A DNA stretch of 64,000 bases from Bradyrhizobium erythrophlei (GCF_900129505.1 NZ_LT670818.1:6977001-7041000), one strand, 5' to 3'. Positions 41,199-50,914 are shown, counted from the first letter of the stretch. A program made the numbers and translations. Notes: generated from the letters alone by a model not told the origin.

Positions 41199-41630
41199 TC
41201 ACTCCGTTCGCGCCAGGGCCTGCTCCAGCTTCGCGAAGAACTGCTGCCAGCCGGCCTTGGCGCCCCCAAAGGCCTGTTTCTGATCCGGCCGGAAGCCCGA
41301 CTGCTCCATGCGCAGGTGGGTGCCCATGCGCGTTGGGGTGAGCGTAAAAGTCACCACGCTCTTTAAATTGTAGGCCGCATCTTCGTGCGCAAAATTCCAG
41401 GTGTAGGACAGGGTTTTGTTCGGCTCGACGGCGAGAACCTCGCAGTCCAGCACGCCGCCCCAGTCTCCGCGCAGATTGAAACGGTGGCCCACGACGGCCT
41501 CGAAGTCGTTCTTCATGAGCCACTCCTCGATGAGGTGTGGTTGCGTCAGCGCGCGCCAAAGCTTTTCGGGTGGAAAAGGTACCTCCCGCTCGACAACAAC
41601 AAAGCGCGTTTCAGCCGATGTTTCGTTCAT
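41199..41630 (-). CDS. SRPBCC domain (AHSA1-like) protein
   Basis: This 143-residue START/Bet v1-like ligand-binding protein has VEREVPFPPEKLWRALTQPHLIEEWLM at the N-terminus (split motif), a central LRGDWGGVLDCEVLAVEPNK and LSYTWNF, and a C-terminal GWQQFFAKLEQAL. Its start overlaps the ArsR stop by four bases (ATGA), indicating translational coupling. ArsR-SRPBCC pairs are common and unexplained; the SRPBCC protein may bind a hydrophobic ligand sensed or handled by the operon. Confidence 0.9.
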   Translation of the reverse strand: MNETSAETRFVVVEREVPFPPEKLWRALTQPHLIEEWLMKNDFEAVVGHRFNLRGDWGGVLDCEVLAVEPNKTLSYTWNFAHEDAAYNLKSVVTFTLTPTRMGTHLRMEQSGFRPDQKQAFGGAKAGWQQFFAKLEQALARTE

Positions 41631-41980
41631 TGGTCCATCCTTTTCAGCAGATCTTCAAGGCGGTCGAATCGATCCTCCCAAATGCCGGCCATCTGGCTCG
41701 TCCAGTCGATCAGCGGAGCCAGGGCGCCAAGTTGTGCGCTGTAGTGCGTCTGGCGACCTTCGTGGCGGTCGCGCACCAACCCGGCTTGCTTGAGGACCCC
41801 AAGATGCTTCGAAACGGCCGGCTGCGAGACCCCGGCCCGAGCCGTCAGAGCTCCGACGGTCTGCTCTCCTTCGCGGCACAGTCGCTCGAAAAGCGCCCGC
41901 CGGGTTGGATCGGCGAGCGTTCTGAAGAGCTCATCGTGAGTCTTAGGCACTTGAGTCTTGGGCACTTGAATCTTGGGCAT
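41627..41980 (-). CDS. ArsR-family transcriptional regulator
   Basis: This 117-residue winged-helix repressor has ELFRTLADPTRRALFERL, then the helix-turn-helix AGVSQPAVSKHLGVLKQAGLV (about residues 49-69) and the wing HEGRQTHY. No metal-binding cysteine pair (CxC) is visible, so a non-metal signal is likely, as in other SRPBCC-coupled members. It is the first gene of the four-gene minus-strand operon and probably autoregulates it. The first 13 residues are a PKxQV repeat encoded by 15-bp direct repeats. Confidence 0.92.
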   Translation of the reverse strand: MPKIQVPKTQVPKTHDELFRTLADPTRRALFERLCREGEQTVGALTARAGVSQPAVSKHLGVLKQAGLVRDRHEGRQTHYSAQLGALAPLIDWTSQMAGIWEDRFDRLEDLLKRMDQ

Positions 41981-42250
41981 TTGGGATCAATAACCTGTTA
42001 GCTATGGATAGATGTATAACTTTGGAATTATGTATATGTCAAACGGGAAAATGTTCGGCGTAATGATCCTTGCACATGGAACATTACACATCGAGCATCG
42101 GGCTATGTGGGTGCCTGTCATCGGTTGAGCGCGGCGACTTCCGCAAAGGATCGGAAAGCGGACGTCTGGTTATTGGCCACACCGGTAAAGCGGCGCGCAA
42201 ATTGTGTCCAACCTCACTTCTGCGCAACGTCGGCTCAAGCTATTCTGAAG

Positions 42251-42284
42251 AGCCTGGGGTGGAGAAGAGCCTGGGGTGGAGAAT
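42251..42284 (+). repeat. 17-bp tandem duplication carrying two ribosome-binding sites
   Basis: AGCCTGGGGTGGAGAAG is followed directly by AGCCTGGGGTGGAGAAT, differing only in the last base. Each unit contains GGAGAA; the second lies 8 bases before the dihydrofolate-reductase-family start at 42292, so the duplication doubled the translation signal upstream of that gene. Confidence 0.85.
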
Positions 42285-42291
42285 TTGTAGC

Positions 42292-42822
42292 ATGGCGAAG
42301 CTCGTCTTTGGAATGAACCAGTCCCTGGACGGTTATGTCGACCACCTTGAAATGAGACCAAGCCCCGCGCTCTTTCGTCACTTCATAGAGCAGGTGCGCG
42401 GCCTGACCGGCAGTGTGTACGGTCGCCGCATGTACGAGGTCATGCGCTATTGGGACGAAGACCGTCCTGAGTGGGGCGCGGAGGAACGCGACTTCGCGGC
42501 GGCGTGGCGGCGCCAACCGAAGTGGGTCGTGTCGCGCTCGTTGAAGTCAGTCGGCCCCAACGCCACTCTTGTCGAGGATGACCTTGAGGCGGTGATAGGT
42601 GGGCTGAAGGCTCAGCTCGTTGGGGAGATCGAAGTCGCCGGACCAGACCTGGCGCGAAGCCTGACCGACCTTGGTCTCATCGACGAGTATCAACTCTACT
42701 TCCACCCCATCGTGCTGGGTCGCGGCAAGCCATACTTCGCGGGCCCCCGGCCGCCGCTCCGCCTTGTGGCCAGCGATCTAATTGGCGAGGACGTGATCAG
42801 GTTGACGTACGTTCCTGCATGA
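42292..42822 (+). CDS. Dihydrofolate reductase family (RibD C-terminal-like) protein
   Basis: This 176-residue Rossmann-like protein opens KLVFGMNQSLDGYVD, has TGSVYGRRMYEVM (about residues 38-50), KWVVSRSLKS and a C-terminal EYQLYFHPIVLGRGKPYFAG (about 133-152), the hallmarks of the RibD_C/YwjB/YyaP group. True folate reduction is not implied; members may act on pyrimidine or other nucleotides or on xenobiotics. The ATG at 42292 was chosen by its GGAGAA site; the upstream open frame to 42070 is not family-like. Confidence 0.9.
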   Translation: MAKLVFGMNQSLDGYVDHLEMRPSPALFRHFIEQVRGLTGSVYGRRMYEVMRYWDEDRPEWGAEERDFAAAWRRQPKWVVSRSLKSVGPNATLVEDDLEAVIGGLKAQLVGEIEVAGPDLARSLTDLGLIDEYQLYFHPIVLGRGKPYFAGPRPPLRLVASDLIGEDVIRLTYVPA

Positions 42823-42913
42823 TCGCGCGACTTGTTCGACGGACTGCGCCGACGCATCAGGTCCGCTTTGGGTCCAGGCGGTGTGAAAACTGCACTGGCA
42901 ACTTTTGCCCGCA

Positions 42914-43201
42914 TTATCGCGCTTGAGAGGTATCTTTCGACAGAACGTTCACGCGTTTGACGGGCTTCTTCAACACGTTCTCCACGATAACGGCGACGTG
43001 CCAGCTATACTCGGTGCCGACGACCGCTGCGGTGTCTCCATCCTTCACAAACACCTCGACCGTATCATCGGTCAGCCCGCCGCAGGCAAAACCGAGAAAC
43101 CATCGATCGTAGGTGTCCGCGCCCAAGACAAAGTTGAGCTTCGCTTCGATAGCCTGTTGCTGGGCTTTCGTGGGGAGCATGGCGGCCCGTTGTTGTGACA
43201 T
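42914..43201 (-). CDS. Hypothetical protein, weak DnaA N-domain resemblance
   Basis: The 95-residue protein has an N-terminal helix (AQQQAIEAKLNFVLGADTYDRWF) followed by alternating strands (TDDTVEVFVKDGDTAAVV) and a final helix-strand (YSWHVAVIVENVLKKPVKRVNVL). The order helix, WF, strands, Y...V helix recalls the N-terminal protein-protein domain of DnaA, but no other DnaA domain follows and the identity is not established. An in-frame ATG at 43180 is a possible start. It is unrelated in direction to its neighbours. Confidence 0.5.
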   Translation of the reverse strand: MSQQRAAMLPTKAQQQAIEAKLNFVLGADTYDRWFLGFACGGLTDDTVEVFVKDGDTAAVVGTEYSWHVAVIVENVLKKPVKRVNVLSKDTSQAR

Positions 43202-43378
43202 CGACCGCTGCAGCTACGAATGACACCCATTTCCGGTTTCAGAAGATCAACCGGAAAATTCAAGCCTCCTTCGGCCGCGGAATCCGGTCGACCCTTCCGA
43301 CGCGGTTTCTTCACGCACACCGGTTTCCACGCCACTCGAAAGCGCTATAATTCACGTTCGCCGGTGGGTTCAGGGCAC

Positions 43379-43885
43379 ATGCAATTCCGTCGACCGTTGT
43401 CGTTGCTCGCTCTCGCGCTGCTCGTCGTCGGCCCGCATCCAGTGCGGGCGGACGCTCCCGCGGCAAAGGATATCGCTGTTATCGGCGACTGCCTGCGCAA
43501 GCAGGACAAGAAGAGCGGCTCGCAGGAAGCCGACGAGGCGGTCTGCCTCATGGCAGTTGCGAAGCCTTGCATGGGCGGCGATGAAACGGCGGTGACCGCA
43601 AGGCGCCAGATCGACTGCCTGGATCGCGAGCGGCTGGTCTGGGACCAGATCGTCAACGATTCCTACAAGACCATGATGAACGCGCTCGAGCCCGATCAGC
43701 AGGCCAAGCTGCGCGAGATGCAGCGATCATGGATCCAGACCCGCGATCTGACCTGCGCCTTCTGGTACGATTATTTCCAGGGCACCATGGCCAATCCGAT
43801 GATCGCGTACTGCAACAACCGGGAGACCGCCCGGCGCGCGATCTTCCTGCGGATATTTGCCGCTGACATCGCGGAGCGGAAATAG
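43379..43885 (+). CDS. Lysozyme-inhibitor LprI-like (DUF1311) protein
   Basis: This 168-residue exported protein has a signal peptide (RRPLSLLALALLVVGPHPVRA), then conserved cysteines (GDCLRK, AVCLMAVAKPC, QIDCLDRE, LTCAFWYD, AYCNNR) and the LNDSYKxxM-like DQIVNDSYKTMMNAL core with LREMQRSWIQTRDLTC, which is the DUF1311/LprI pattern. It probably resides in the periplasm. The ATG at 43379 starts the signal peptide; the open frame before it is not supported. Confidence 0.85.
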   Translation: MQFRRPLSLLALALLVVGPHPVRADAPAAKDIAVIGDCLRKQDKKSGSQEADEAVCLMAVAKPCMGGDETAVTARRQIDCLDRERLVWDQIVNDSYKTMMNALEPDQQAKLREMQRSWIQTRDLTCAFWYDYFQGTMANPMIAYCNNRETARRAIFLRIFAADIAERK

Positions 43886-44034
43886 CGGATGGCTGGCCCG
43901 GTCCACGCCGGCGCATGCCTGACGGATCCGAGACTTATTTTTGTAGCTCTCTCGAACCGGTTTTGATCTGGCACCGTCGAACTCTTGCGCGGGCCATTCC
44001 GGTTTCGCCGAACCAGGGGGAATGGAGAGCTCAG

Positions 44035-44385
44035 ATGTCGATACCATCAAAACTATCAGCGACTGCCTTGATTACTCTCGTTGCCATGAGCGCCATGGCA
44101 GAGAGCAGCGCCAGCGCTTTTCCGCCGCTCTATCCGAAACCAGTTCATGCCGGGCCGGAATTTCCCGTCGGTCCAGTTTCCACCACGTCCAGGTTTTGTG
44201 ATGGCGCGGTATCGCGGTCGGCTTGCGGCGACCATCTGGAATATCTGCAGACGCTTCGTTCGCGCCGTCTGGCGGACACGTCGCCGGCTTACATGAGAAA
44301 CCTCGATCCTCGGTCCAATCAGGCCCTGCTTAATGCCGGCGGTGGAGGTGGAGGTGGTGGCGGGGGCGGCGGAGGTGGTCGGTAG
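44035..44385 (+). CDS. Secreted protein with a C-terminal poly-glycine tail
   Basis: This 116-residue protein has a signal peptide (SATALITLVAMSAMAESSASA) and a mid-region with two cysteines (RFCDGAVSRSACGDHLEYLQ), and it ends in about 14 consecutive glycines followed by Arg. The glycine codons vary (GGT, GGA, GGC, GGG), so the tail is not a pure microsatellite. GGAGAG precedes the ATG at 44035. I recognise no family; a poly-Gly tail could be a flexible extension. Confidence 0.65.
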   Translation: MSIPSKLSATALITLVAMSAMAESSASAFPPLYPKPVHAGPEFPVGPVSTTSRFCDGAVSRSACGDHLEYLQTLRSRRLADTSPAYMRNLDPRSNQALLNAGGGGGGGGGGGGGGR

Positions 44386-44532
44386 GTCTAGCTGATTTTG
44401 CATCGAGCATAACGCCGCCGGCGCGATCCGGCAGCGTTCGAGACGCACGTGTGAAATACGCCACAAGGCGCCTCGCGCACCCGGTCCACCGGGCTTCCGA
44501 CGCGGTGCCCGGCTTCTGCCGCCCGAGCGATC

Positions 44533-45552
<1,020 letters not shown>

Positions 45553-45954
45553 TCAAGCCCTGGCCCCGTATTGCTCGTCGCTGACCTGCTCCATCCAGTC
45601 GACCGGGCTGCCGTTCAGCGCTTCCTGAATGGCGATATGCGTCATCGCCGTGGTGCGGGTGGCGCCGTGCCAGTGTTTCTCGCCGGGCTCGAACCACACG
45701 ACATCGCCGGGCCGGATGTCCTCGACCGCTCCGCCCCAGCGCTGCACCCAGCCGGCGCCCGACATCACGATCAGGGTCTGACCGAGCGGGTGCGTATGCC
45801 AGGCGGTGCGCGCCCCCGGCTCGAACGTGACGCTGGCGCCGCGAACGCGCGCCGGATCGGGCGCCTCGAACAAGGGATCAATACGGACCGCGCCCGTAAA
45901 ATATTCCGCCGGTCCTTTTCCGGAGGGCCGTGAACCGCTTCGCTTGATTTCCAT
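45553..45954 (-). CDS. Cupin-domain protein
   Basis: This 133-residue single-domain cupin carries the metal-binding motifs [19 protein letters not shown] (cupin motif 1 with two His and a Gln) and [17 protein letters not shown] (motif 2 with His). It resembles short cupins annotated as (R)-mandelonitrile lyase-like or quercetinase-like. It precedes the aldo/keto reductase gene by 36 bp, so the two form a small operon, probably under the divergent LysR regulator. Confidence 0.88.
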   Translation of the reverse strand: MEIKRSGSRPSGKGPAEYFTGAVRIDPLFEAPDPARVRGASVTFEPGARTAWHTHPLGQTLIVMSGAGWVQRWGGAVEDIRPGDVVWFEPGEKHWHGATRTTAMTHIAIQEALNGSPVDWMEQVSDEQYGARA

Positions 45955-46041
45955 GGCGCTTTGTTCCTTCGCCTTCCAGCCCAGCCTTGCCGGCTGCCAC
46001 GGGCTGCAACTTAGGGCGCGCGAGGGGGAACAATTAGATGG

Positions 46042-46047
46042 TATAAT
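46042..46047 (+). promoter_or_regulatory. Possible -10 box in the LysR/cupin divergent region
   Basis: A perfect TATAAT lies 30 bp before the LysR start, in the 122 bp gap shared by LysR and the cupin gene. I could not identify a matching -35 or a clear T-N11-A LysR box, so this is a tentative call. Confidence 0.4.
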
Positions 46048-46076
46048 CGGCATGGACTTATTAACAGGATTCATGA

Positions 46077-46970
46077 ATGGCCCGCCACCCGATCGATGAT
46101 CTCGCAGCCTTCCTGGCCGTGGCGAGAGCGCGCAGTTTTACCCGGGCCGCGGCGAAGCTCGGCGTCTCGCAATCCGCCCTCAGCCACACCATTCGCGGGT
46201 TGGAAGAGCGGCTTGGCGTGCGGCTGTTGACCCGGACCACCCGCAGCGTCGCACCGACGGAGGCGGGCGAGCGCCTGGTCCGCACTGTCGGTCCGAGGCT
46301 GGAGGAGATCGACGCGGAGCTGGCCGCCTTGACGGAGTTGCGGGAGAAACCCGCCGGCAGCATCCGCATCACCGCCGGCGAGCATTCGGCCGAAGCGATC
46401 CTCTGGCCGGCACTGGCAAAACTGCTGCCGCGCTATCCCGACATCAAGGTGGAGCTCATCATCGACTACGGCCTCACCGACATCGTCGCCGAGCGCTACG
46501 ACGCCGGCGTTCGATTGGGCGAGCAGGTGGCGAAGGACATGATTGCGGTGCGCATCGGACCCGATTTCCGGATGGCGGTGGTCGGCGCGCCCTCTTACTT
46601 CGCCAGGCGGCCGCGGCCGAAGACGCCGCAGGAACTCACGGTCCACGACTGCATCAATATCCGCCTGCCGACCTATGGCGGGATCTACGCCTGGGAATTC
46701 GAGAAGCGCGGGCGCGGCCTGAAGGTCCGGGTGGAAGGGCAGCTGCTGTTCAACAACACCGCGCTAAGACTGAAGGCAGCACTGGCGGGCCTGGGCCTCG
46801 CCTATCTGCCCGACGACCAGGTGGAGAAGCACCTCGCCGACGGACGCCTGATCCGGGTGCTCGCCGACTGGTGTCCGCCATTCCCAGGCTATCACCTCTA
46901 TTATCCGAGCCGCCGGCAGCCGGCGCCGGCCTTTGCGCTGCTGGTCGAGGCGCTGCGCTATCGGCGGTGA
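46077..46970 (+). CDS. LysR-family transcriptional regulator
   Basis: This 297-residue LTTR has the N-terminal winged helix [36 protein letters not shown] (split motif, about residues 7-41) and a periplasmic-binding-protein-like effector domain starting near residue 90 ([20 protein letters not shown]). It is divergent from the cupin and aldo/keto reductase genes and probably controls them, as is usual for LysR genes. The inducer is unknown. Confidence 0.93.
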   Translation: MARHPIDDLAAFLAVARARSFTRAAAKLGVSQSALSHTIRGLEERLGVRLLTRTTRSVAPTEAGERLVRTVGPRLEEIDAELAALTELREKPAGSIRITAGEHSAEAILWPALAKLLPRYPDIKVELIIDYGLTDIVAERYDAGVRLGEQVAKDMIAVRIGPDFRMAVVGAPSYFARRPRPKTPQELTVHDCINIRLPTYGGIYAWEFEKRGRGLKVRVEGQLLFNNTALRLKAALAGLGLAYLPDDQVEKHLADGRLIRVLADWCPPFPGYHLYYPSRRQPAPAFALLVEALRYRR

Positions 46971-47043
46971 TGGATCGCAGGGGGTGGAAGCGCTGACATC
47001 CTTCACCGTTGCCTGCCTCCGCTGTTTTTCGTAAACCGCCGCC

Positions 47044-47676
47044 ATGACAAAACCCCTGCTCGCTCCAGGCTCCGCCGATGCGTTGCTGTTCGATCTCGGC
47101 CGCGTCGTGCTCGACATCGACTTCAGCAAGGTGCTTGCTTGCTGGGCCGGCCATGCCGGCTGCGAGCCGGCGCAACTCGTCGAACGATTTTCGACGCGCG
47201 AGGAATTTTATCACCGGCACGAGACCGGCGAGATCAGCGACGCCGAGTTCTTCGGCGCGTTGCGCGCCTCGCTCGGCGTCGGCATCTCGGACGCCCAGTT
47301 CCTCGAGGGATGGAACGCGATCTTTGCCGGTGAAATGCCCGGCATCGCGCCGCTGCTAAAGCGCGCCGGCAAGCGGCTGCCGCTCTATGCCTTCTCCAAC
47401 ACCAACAGCGCCCATGTCGAATATTTCTCGGTCGCCCATGCCGATGTGCTCGGCCATTTCCGTGAATTGTTTTTGTCGTCGAGCATCGGACTGCGGAAGC
47501 CGGATGCCGAGGCCTTCGACCATGTGGTCCAGGCGATCGGCATTCCCGCCTCCCGCATCGTCTTCTTCGACGATCTCCCCGAAAACATCGAAGGCGCCCG
47601 CGCCCGCGGGCTCGCCGCGGTGCACGTCACCTCGCCCGCCGACGTCGCCGAGACGCTGGCCGCGCTCGGGATTTGA
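47044..47676 (+). CDS. HAD-family phosphatase, YihX-like
   Basis: This 210-residue HAD hydrolase has motif I FDLGRVVLDID with Gly in place of the second Asp, as in E. coli YihX (FDLGNVIVDID), then the cap residues, motif II FSNTNSAH, motif III Lys in GLRKPDAEAF and motif IV FFDDLPENIEGARA. YihX acts on alpha-D-glucose 1-phosphate, so a sugar-phosphate phosphatase is likely. It stands alone on the plus strand. Confidence 0.9.
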   Translation: MTKPLLAPGSADALLFDLGRVVLDIDFSKVLACWAGHAGCEPAQLVERFSTREEFYHRHETGEISDAEFFGALRASLGVGISDAQFLEGWNAIFAGEMPGIAPLLKRAGKRLPLYAFSNTNSAHVEYFSVAHADVLGHFRELFLSSSIGLRKPDAEAFDHVVQAIGIPASRIVFFDDLPENIEGARARGLAAVHVTSPADVAETLAALGI

Positions 47677-47898
47677 GGACCGTCAACTTCCGACTGCGCA
47701 GGCTTTGGCGGACGTCCGCCCCGGTGCGGATGATGGTCTCGAGAGTCGGCCGCCGCGCCGGATCCGAAAGCCTCATTTCCAGACGAATGCACCGCAGCAA
47801 CGGAGCGAGCCTCCGATGGCATCCGATCTTGGTTAATGGTTATTTAAGATTTGGCCCCGAGGATCGAACCGCACCTTCCCAGGAGCGGGCCGACCAGC

Positions 47899-48150
47899 AT
47901 GAATGAGCCTGATATCTTAAGCCGCAAGATCCGAGAGCTGAAGGATTGGCAGAGTGTCGCGTGGCGGCGGATTGCCGATCCCTTGATCACGACGATCGAA
48001 CGCCGCGAAATTCGATACCATCTCAAAGAAAGCGACGGCGAATTGCGCCGCTACCTGGCGATGATGTCCGAACGGCTCCGCTTCCGGCCTGGCCCGCCGG
48101 AAGAAGTCGGCGATAGTCTCGCCCAACTCGAATTCCGGCTTCTCGGCTAG
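47899..48150 (+). CDS. Small hypothetical protein
   Basis: This 83-residue predicted helical and strongly charged protein has a central LKDWQSVAWRRIADPLITTIERREIRYH stretch (split at will; about residues 13-40) and no signal peptide or membrane helix. The ATG at 47899 follows an AGGAG that is somewhat distant. No family is recognised. The next 248 bp up to moeA contain a short frame ending at 48269 that may be a gene remnant. Confidence 0.5.
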   Translation: MNEPDILSRKIRELKDWQSVAWRRIADPLITTIERREIRYHLKESDGELRRYLAMMSERLRFRPGPPEEVGDSLAQLEFRLLG

Positions 48151-48398
48151 CTAACCTTCGGGAACCGCGATCACCAGCGGCCCTGCAGACGCAGGCTCTC
48201 GGCGAGATCTTCGACACGACGGGCGTGATCCGCCAGGCCGAACTGGTGCGGCCGTTGCTGCAGAAGTGATCCGCGACGCTTGAATTTTCCAGGTTTCCCA
48301 AGGCCTGCGCCTTTTGCCTCCGCGCGCGCTCTCCGTTAGAACGCACCCGACGATCCGCCGCGCCAGGTTGGGCGCCCTGCGGACCGAGGAGACACGCC

Positions 48399-49610
48399 GT
48401 GGCACTGATGCCGGTTACTGAGGCGCTGAGCGCGGTTCTCGCGGGCGCCGAGCCTTGCCCAGAGGAAAAGGTCGCGCTGGACGCGGCCTTTCACCGGGTG
48501 CTCGCGCGCGACGTTCCAGCGCTCCGCACCCAGCCGCCGCAGGCGATGTCGGCGATGGACGGCTATGCGGTGCGCGCGGCGGATGCGTCCCTCCCCGGGA
48601 CGCGTCTTGCGGTGATTGGCGAGGTCGCGGCCGGCCGGCCGTTCGATCAGGCGATTGGCGCAGGCCAAGCGGTGCGGATCTTCACCGGCGGCCTGGTCCC
48701 CGAGGGCGCCGACGCCGTCGTGATCCAGGAAGATACCGTGGCGGACGGCGGCCACATCACCATCACCGAGGCCGCAAGGCTCGGCCGGCATATCCGCCCC
48801 GCCGGCATCGACTTTCGCGAGGGTGACGTGCTGCTGGCCGGCGGGATCCGCCTCACCGACCGCGACCTGTCGCTCGCCGCCGGCATGAACCATCCCGAGC
48901 TTCCCGTCCGCCGCCGGCCCAAGGTCGCGCTGCTCGCCACCGGCGACGAACTGGTGATGCCGGGCACGATCCCCGGCCCCGGGCAGATCGTCTATTCCAA
49001 CGGCTACGCGCTGCGGGCGCTGGCCCGCCACGAGGGCGCCGAGGTCGTCGATCTCGGCATTGCCGCCGACACGCTGGAGGCTACCGTCAGGGGTATCCGC
49101 CGCGCCCGCGACGCCGGTGCCGAGATCCTTGTCACGACCGGCGGCGCCTCGGTCGGCGACCACGACCTCGTCAAGCGGGCGCTGGAGGCCGAAGGCGTCA
49201 CCATGGCGTTCTGGAAGATCGCGATGCGACCGGGCAAGCCGATGATGCACGGGCGGCTGGGCGCGATGCGGGTGATCGGCCTGCCCGGCAATCCCGTGTC
49301 CTCCTATGTCTGCGGCTTCCTGTTCCTGGTGCCCCTGATTCGTGCTTTGTCCGGGCGATCGGCGGTCCGGCACGTCCTCGAGACGGCGTTGCTGGGACGC
49401 GATGTCGGCGCCAACGACGTCCGCGAGGATTACTTGCGCGCACGGCTGGAGCGGCGCGGCGACGGCGCGCTGATCGCTATTCCGGTCGACCACCAGGATT
49501 CCTCGCTGCTTGGAAATCTCGCTGCGGCACGGGCCTTGGTGATCCGTCCGCCGTTCGCGCCGAAGGCTTTGACCGGCTCTGCCTGCGACATCCTGCGGCT
49601 GCCGGCCTGA
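48399..49610 (+). CDS. moeA: Molybdopterin molybdotransferase
   Basis: MoeA inserts molybdate into adenylylated molybdopterin. The 403-residue protein shows SAMDGYAVRAAD, the IFTGGLVPEGADAVVIQED motif, LLATGDELVMPG, TTGGASVGDHDLVK and the terminal GLPGNPVSSYVCGFLFLV, covering all MoeA domains. The start is a GTG at 48399 behind GAGGAGA; an ATG at 48408 is possible. It is close to lexA as in relatives but separated from moaC by about 19 kb. Confidence 0.96.
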   Translation: MALMPVTEALSAVLAGAEPCPEEKVALDAAFHRVLARDVPALRTQPPQAMSAMDGYAVRAADASLPGTRLAVIGEVAAGRPFDQAIGAGQAVRIFTGGLVPEGADAVVIQEDTVADGGHITITEAARLGRHIRPAGIDFREGDVLLAGGIRLTDRDLSLAAGMNHPELPVRRRPKVALLATGDELVMPGTIPGPGQIVYSNGYALRALARHEGAEVVDLGIAADTLEATVRGIRRARDAGAEILVTTGGASVGDHDLVKRALEAEGVTMAFWKIAMRPGKPMMHGRLGAMRVIGLPGNPVSSYVCGFLFLVPLIRALSGRSAVRHVLETALLGRDVGANDVREDYLRARLERRGDGALIAIPVDHQDSSLLGNLAAARALVIRPPFAPKALTGSACDILRLPA

Positions 49611-49684
49611 CGTTTCAGAGTGGGTGCGAACGGGCGCGTCCACGCGAGATGTGGATCTTGTTGACCGGAAATTAAGTGGTTGCG

Positions 49685-49699
49685 GAACACATATGGAAC
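49685..49699. promoter_or_regulatory. LexA operator (SOS box), perfect
   Basis: GAAC-ACATATG-GAAC is the reverse complement of GTTC-N7-GTTC, the alphaproteobacterial LexA site, with no mismatch. It is 141 bp upstream of the lexA start, in the moeA-lexA gap, as expected for autoregulation. Confidence 0.88.
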
Positions 49700-49710
49700 A
49701 TATAGTGTCC

Positions 49711-49725
49711 GTTCATGATTTGTTT
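49711..49725. promoter_or_regulatory. Second, imperfect SOS box
   Basis: GTTC-ATGATTT-GTTT differs from GTTC-N7-GTTC only in the last base. It lies 11 bp after the perfect site and could give cooperative or graded repression. Confidence 0.6.
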
Positions 49726-49839
49726 CGAGTGCTTGTGTCTGGAAACGAGAGTTACCTTGCTCCGGAGTCCTGATTTCGAGTTTCGAAATCGAGCGGGCAC
49801 CTGGCAGGCTTGAGGAACGCAAATTAGGGATATGTCGAG

Positions 49840-50553
49840 ATGCTCACGCGCAAACAATATGAACTCCTGCGATTCATCAGCGAACGCCTGAAGGAAAGTG
49901 GCGTTCCGCCCTCCTTCGACGAGATGAAGGACGCGCTGGATCTGCGCTCGAAGTCCGGAATTCACCGCCTGATCACCGCGCTCGAAGAGCGCGGCTTCAT
50001 CCGCCGCCTGCCCAATCGCGCCCGCGCCATCGAGGTGATCAAGCTGCCGGAGCTGTCGGGGGGCGCTGGCGGCAACGGCAATGGCCGCCGCGGCTTCACG
50101 CCCAGCGTCATCGAGGGAACGCTCGGCAAGGTGCGCACCTCCAGCGCCGGTCTGGAAAACGATGGCGAGCGCCCGGTTGCGGTGCCGGTCATGGGCCGGA
50201 TCGCGGCGGGCACGCCGATCGAGGCGCTGCAGACCCGCAGCCACACCATCAGCGTGCCGCCTGACATGCTCGGTTCCGGCGAACATTATGCACTCGAAGT
50301 GCGCGGCGATTCCATGGTGGATGCCGGCATCCTCGACGGCGACATGGCGCTGATCCAGCGCAACGAGACCGCCGAGACCGGCGACATTGTGGTGGCGCTG
50401 ATCGACGACGAGGAGGCAACCCTCAAGCGCTTCCGCCGCCGCGGCGCCTCGATCGCGCTGGAACCCGCCAATACCTCCTATGAAGTCCGCATCCTGCCGC
50501 CGAACCGGGTGAAGATTCAGGGCAAGCTGATCGGGCTGTATCGGAAGTACTGA
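49840..50553 (+). CDS. lexA: LexA repressor
   Basis: LexA represses SOS genes and self-cleaves on RecA filaments. The 237-residue protein has the winged-helix domain ([26 protein letters not shown], split, about residues 17-42), a long linker, the cleavage bond in GRIAAGTP (Ala-Gly), the catalytic serine in [10 protein letters not shown] and the catalytic lysine in EEATLKRF. Two SOS boxes precede it. The linker is longer than in E. coli, as is common in Rhizobiales. Confidence 0.97.
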   Translation: MLTRKQYELLRFISERLKESGVPPSFDEMKDALDLRSKSGIHRLITALEERGFIRRLPNRARAIEVIKLPELSGGAGGNGNGRRGFTPSVIEGTLGKVRTSSAGLENDGERPVAVPVMGRIAAGTPIEALQTRSHTISVPPDMLGSGEHYALEVRGDSMVDAGILDGDMALIQRNETAETGDIVVALIDDEEATLKRFRRRGASIALEPANTSYEVRILPPNRVKIQGKLIGLYRKY

Positions 50554-50583
50554 TTTCCTTACCCCGGGCCCTTTTCACCCGAC

Positions 50584-50712
50584 CGTCATGCCCGCCACCG
50601 GGTCTCGCCTTCGGCGAACCCGATGAGAGGCTCCGGCGGGCATCCAGTATTCCGTGACGATCGTAGGGATCGAGATGCCGGCGTTTACTGGGCCACCCGC
50701 TTTCGCGGGTGG
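50584..50712. repeat. Palindromic intergenic repeats after lexA
   Basis: ATGCCCGCC (50588-50596) and GGCGGGCAT (50635-50643) are perfect 9-bp inverted arms. CCACCCGC-TTTC-GCGGGTGG (50693-50712) is a perfect 8-bp hairpin. Both belong to the GTCATGCCCG-type repeats frequent in Bradyrhizobium. The remainder of the 361 bp gap up to 50914 shows nothing else supportable. Confidence 0.65.
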
Positions 50713-50914
50713 TGACGACTTCGGGTGTTCAGCCTTCGGCGAATTCGACGCGGCTGCCCCACCCCTCCAAAAACGTATTTGTGATTTGGGCGCGGCGGGT
50801 GGAGCCGCACAATTGCCCACAAGCAGGCAAAAACTCGTGCTTTACTGTCCACTCTGATAGAGGCCTGCGCCTCTAAGCGGCGCGGGTTTGCTATCTCGAA
50901 CGAGGAGCAATCCG

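Noticed and set aside
44341..44384. GGT/GGA/GGC repeat tract as a possible microsatellite or CRISPR-like repeat
   Set aside because: It is within a plausible coding frame and encodes poly-Gly with mixed codons; no spacer structure.
48336..49643. 435-codon minus-strand open frame
   Set aside because: Antisense to moeA, whose motifs are complete.
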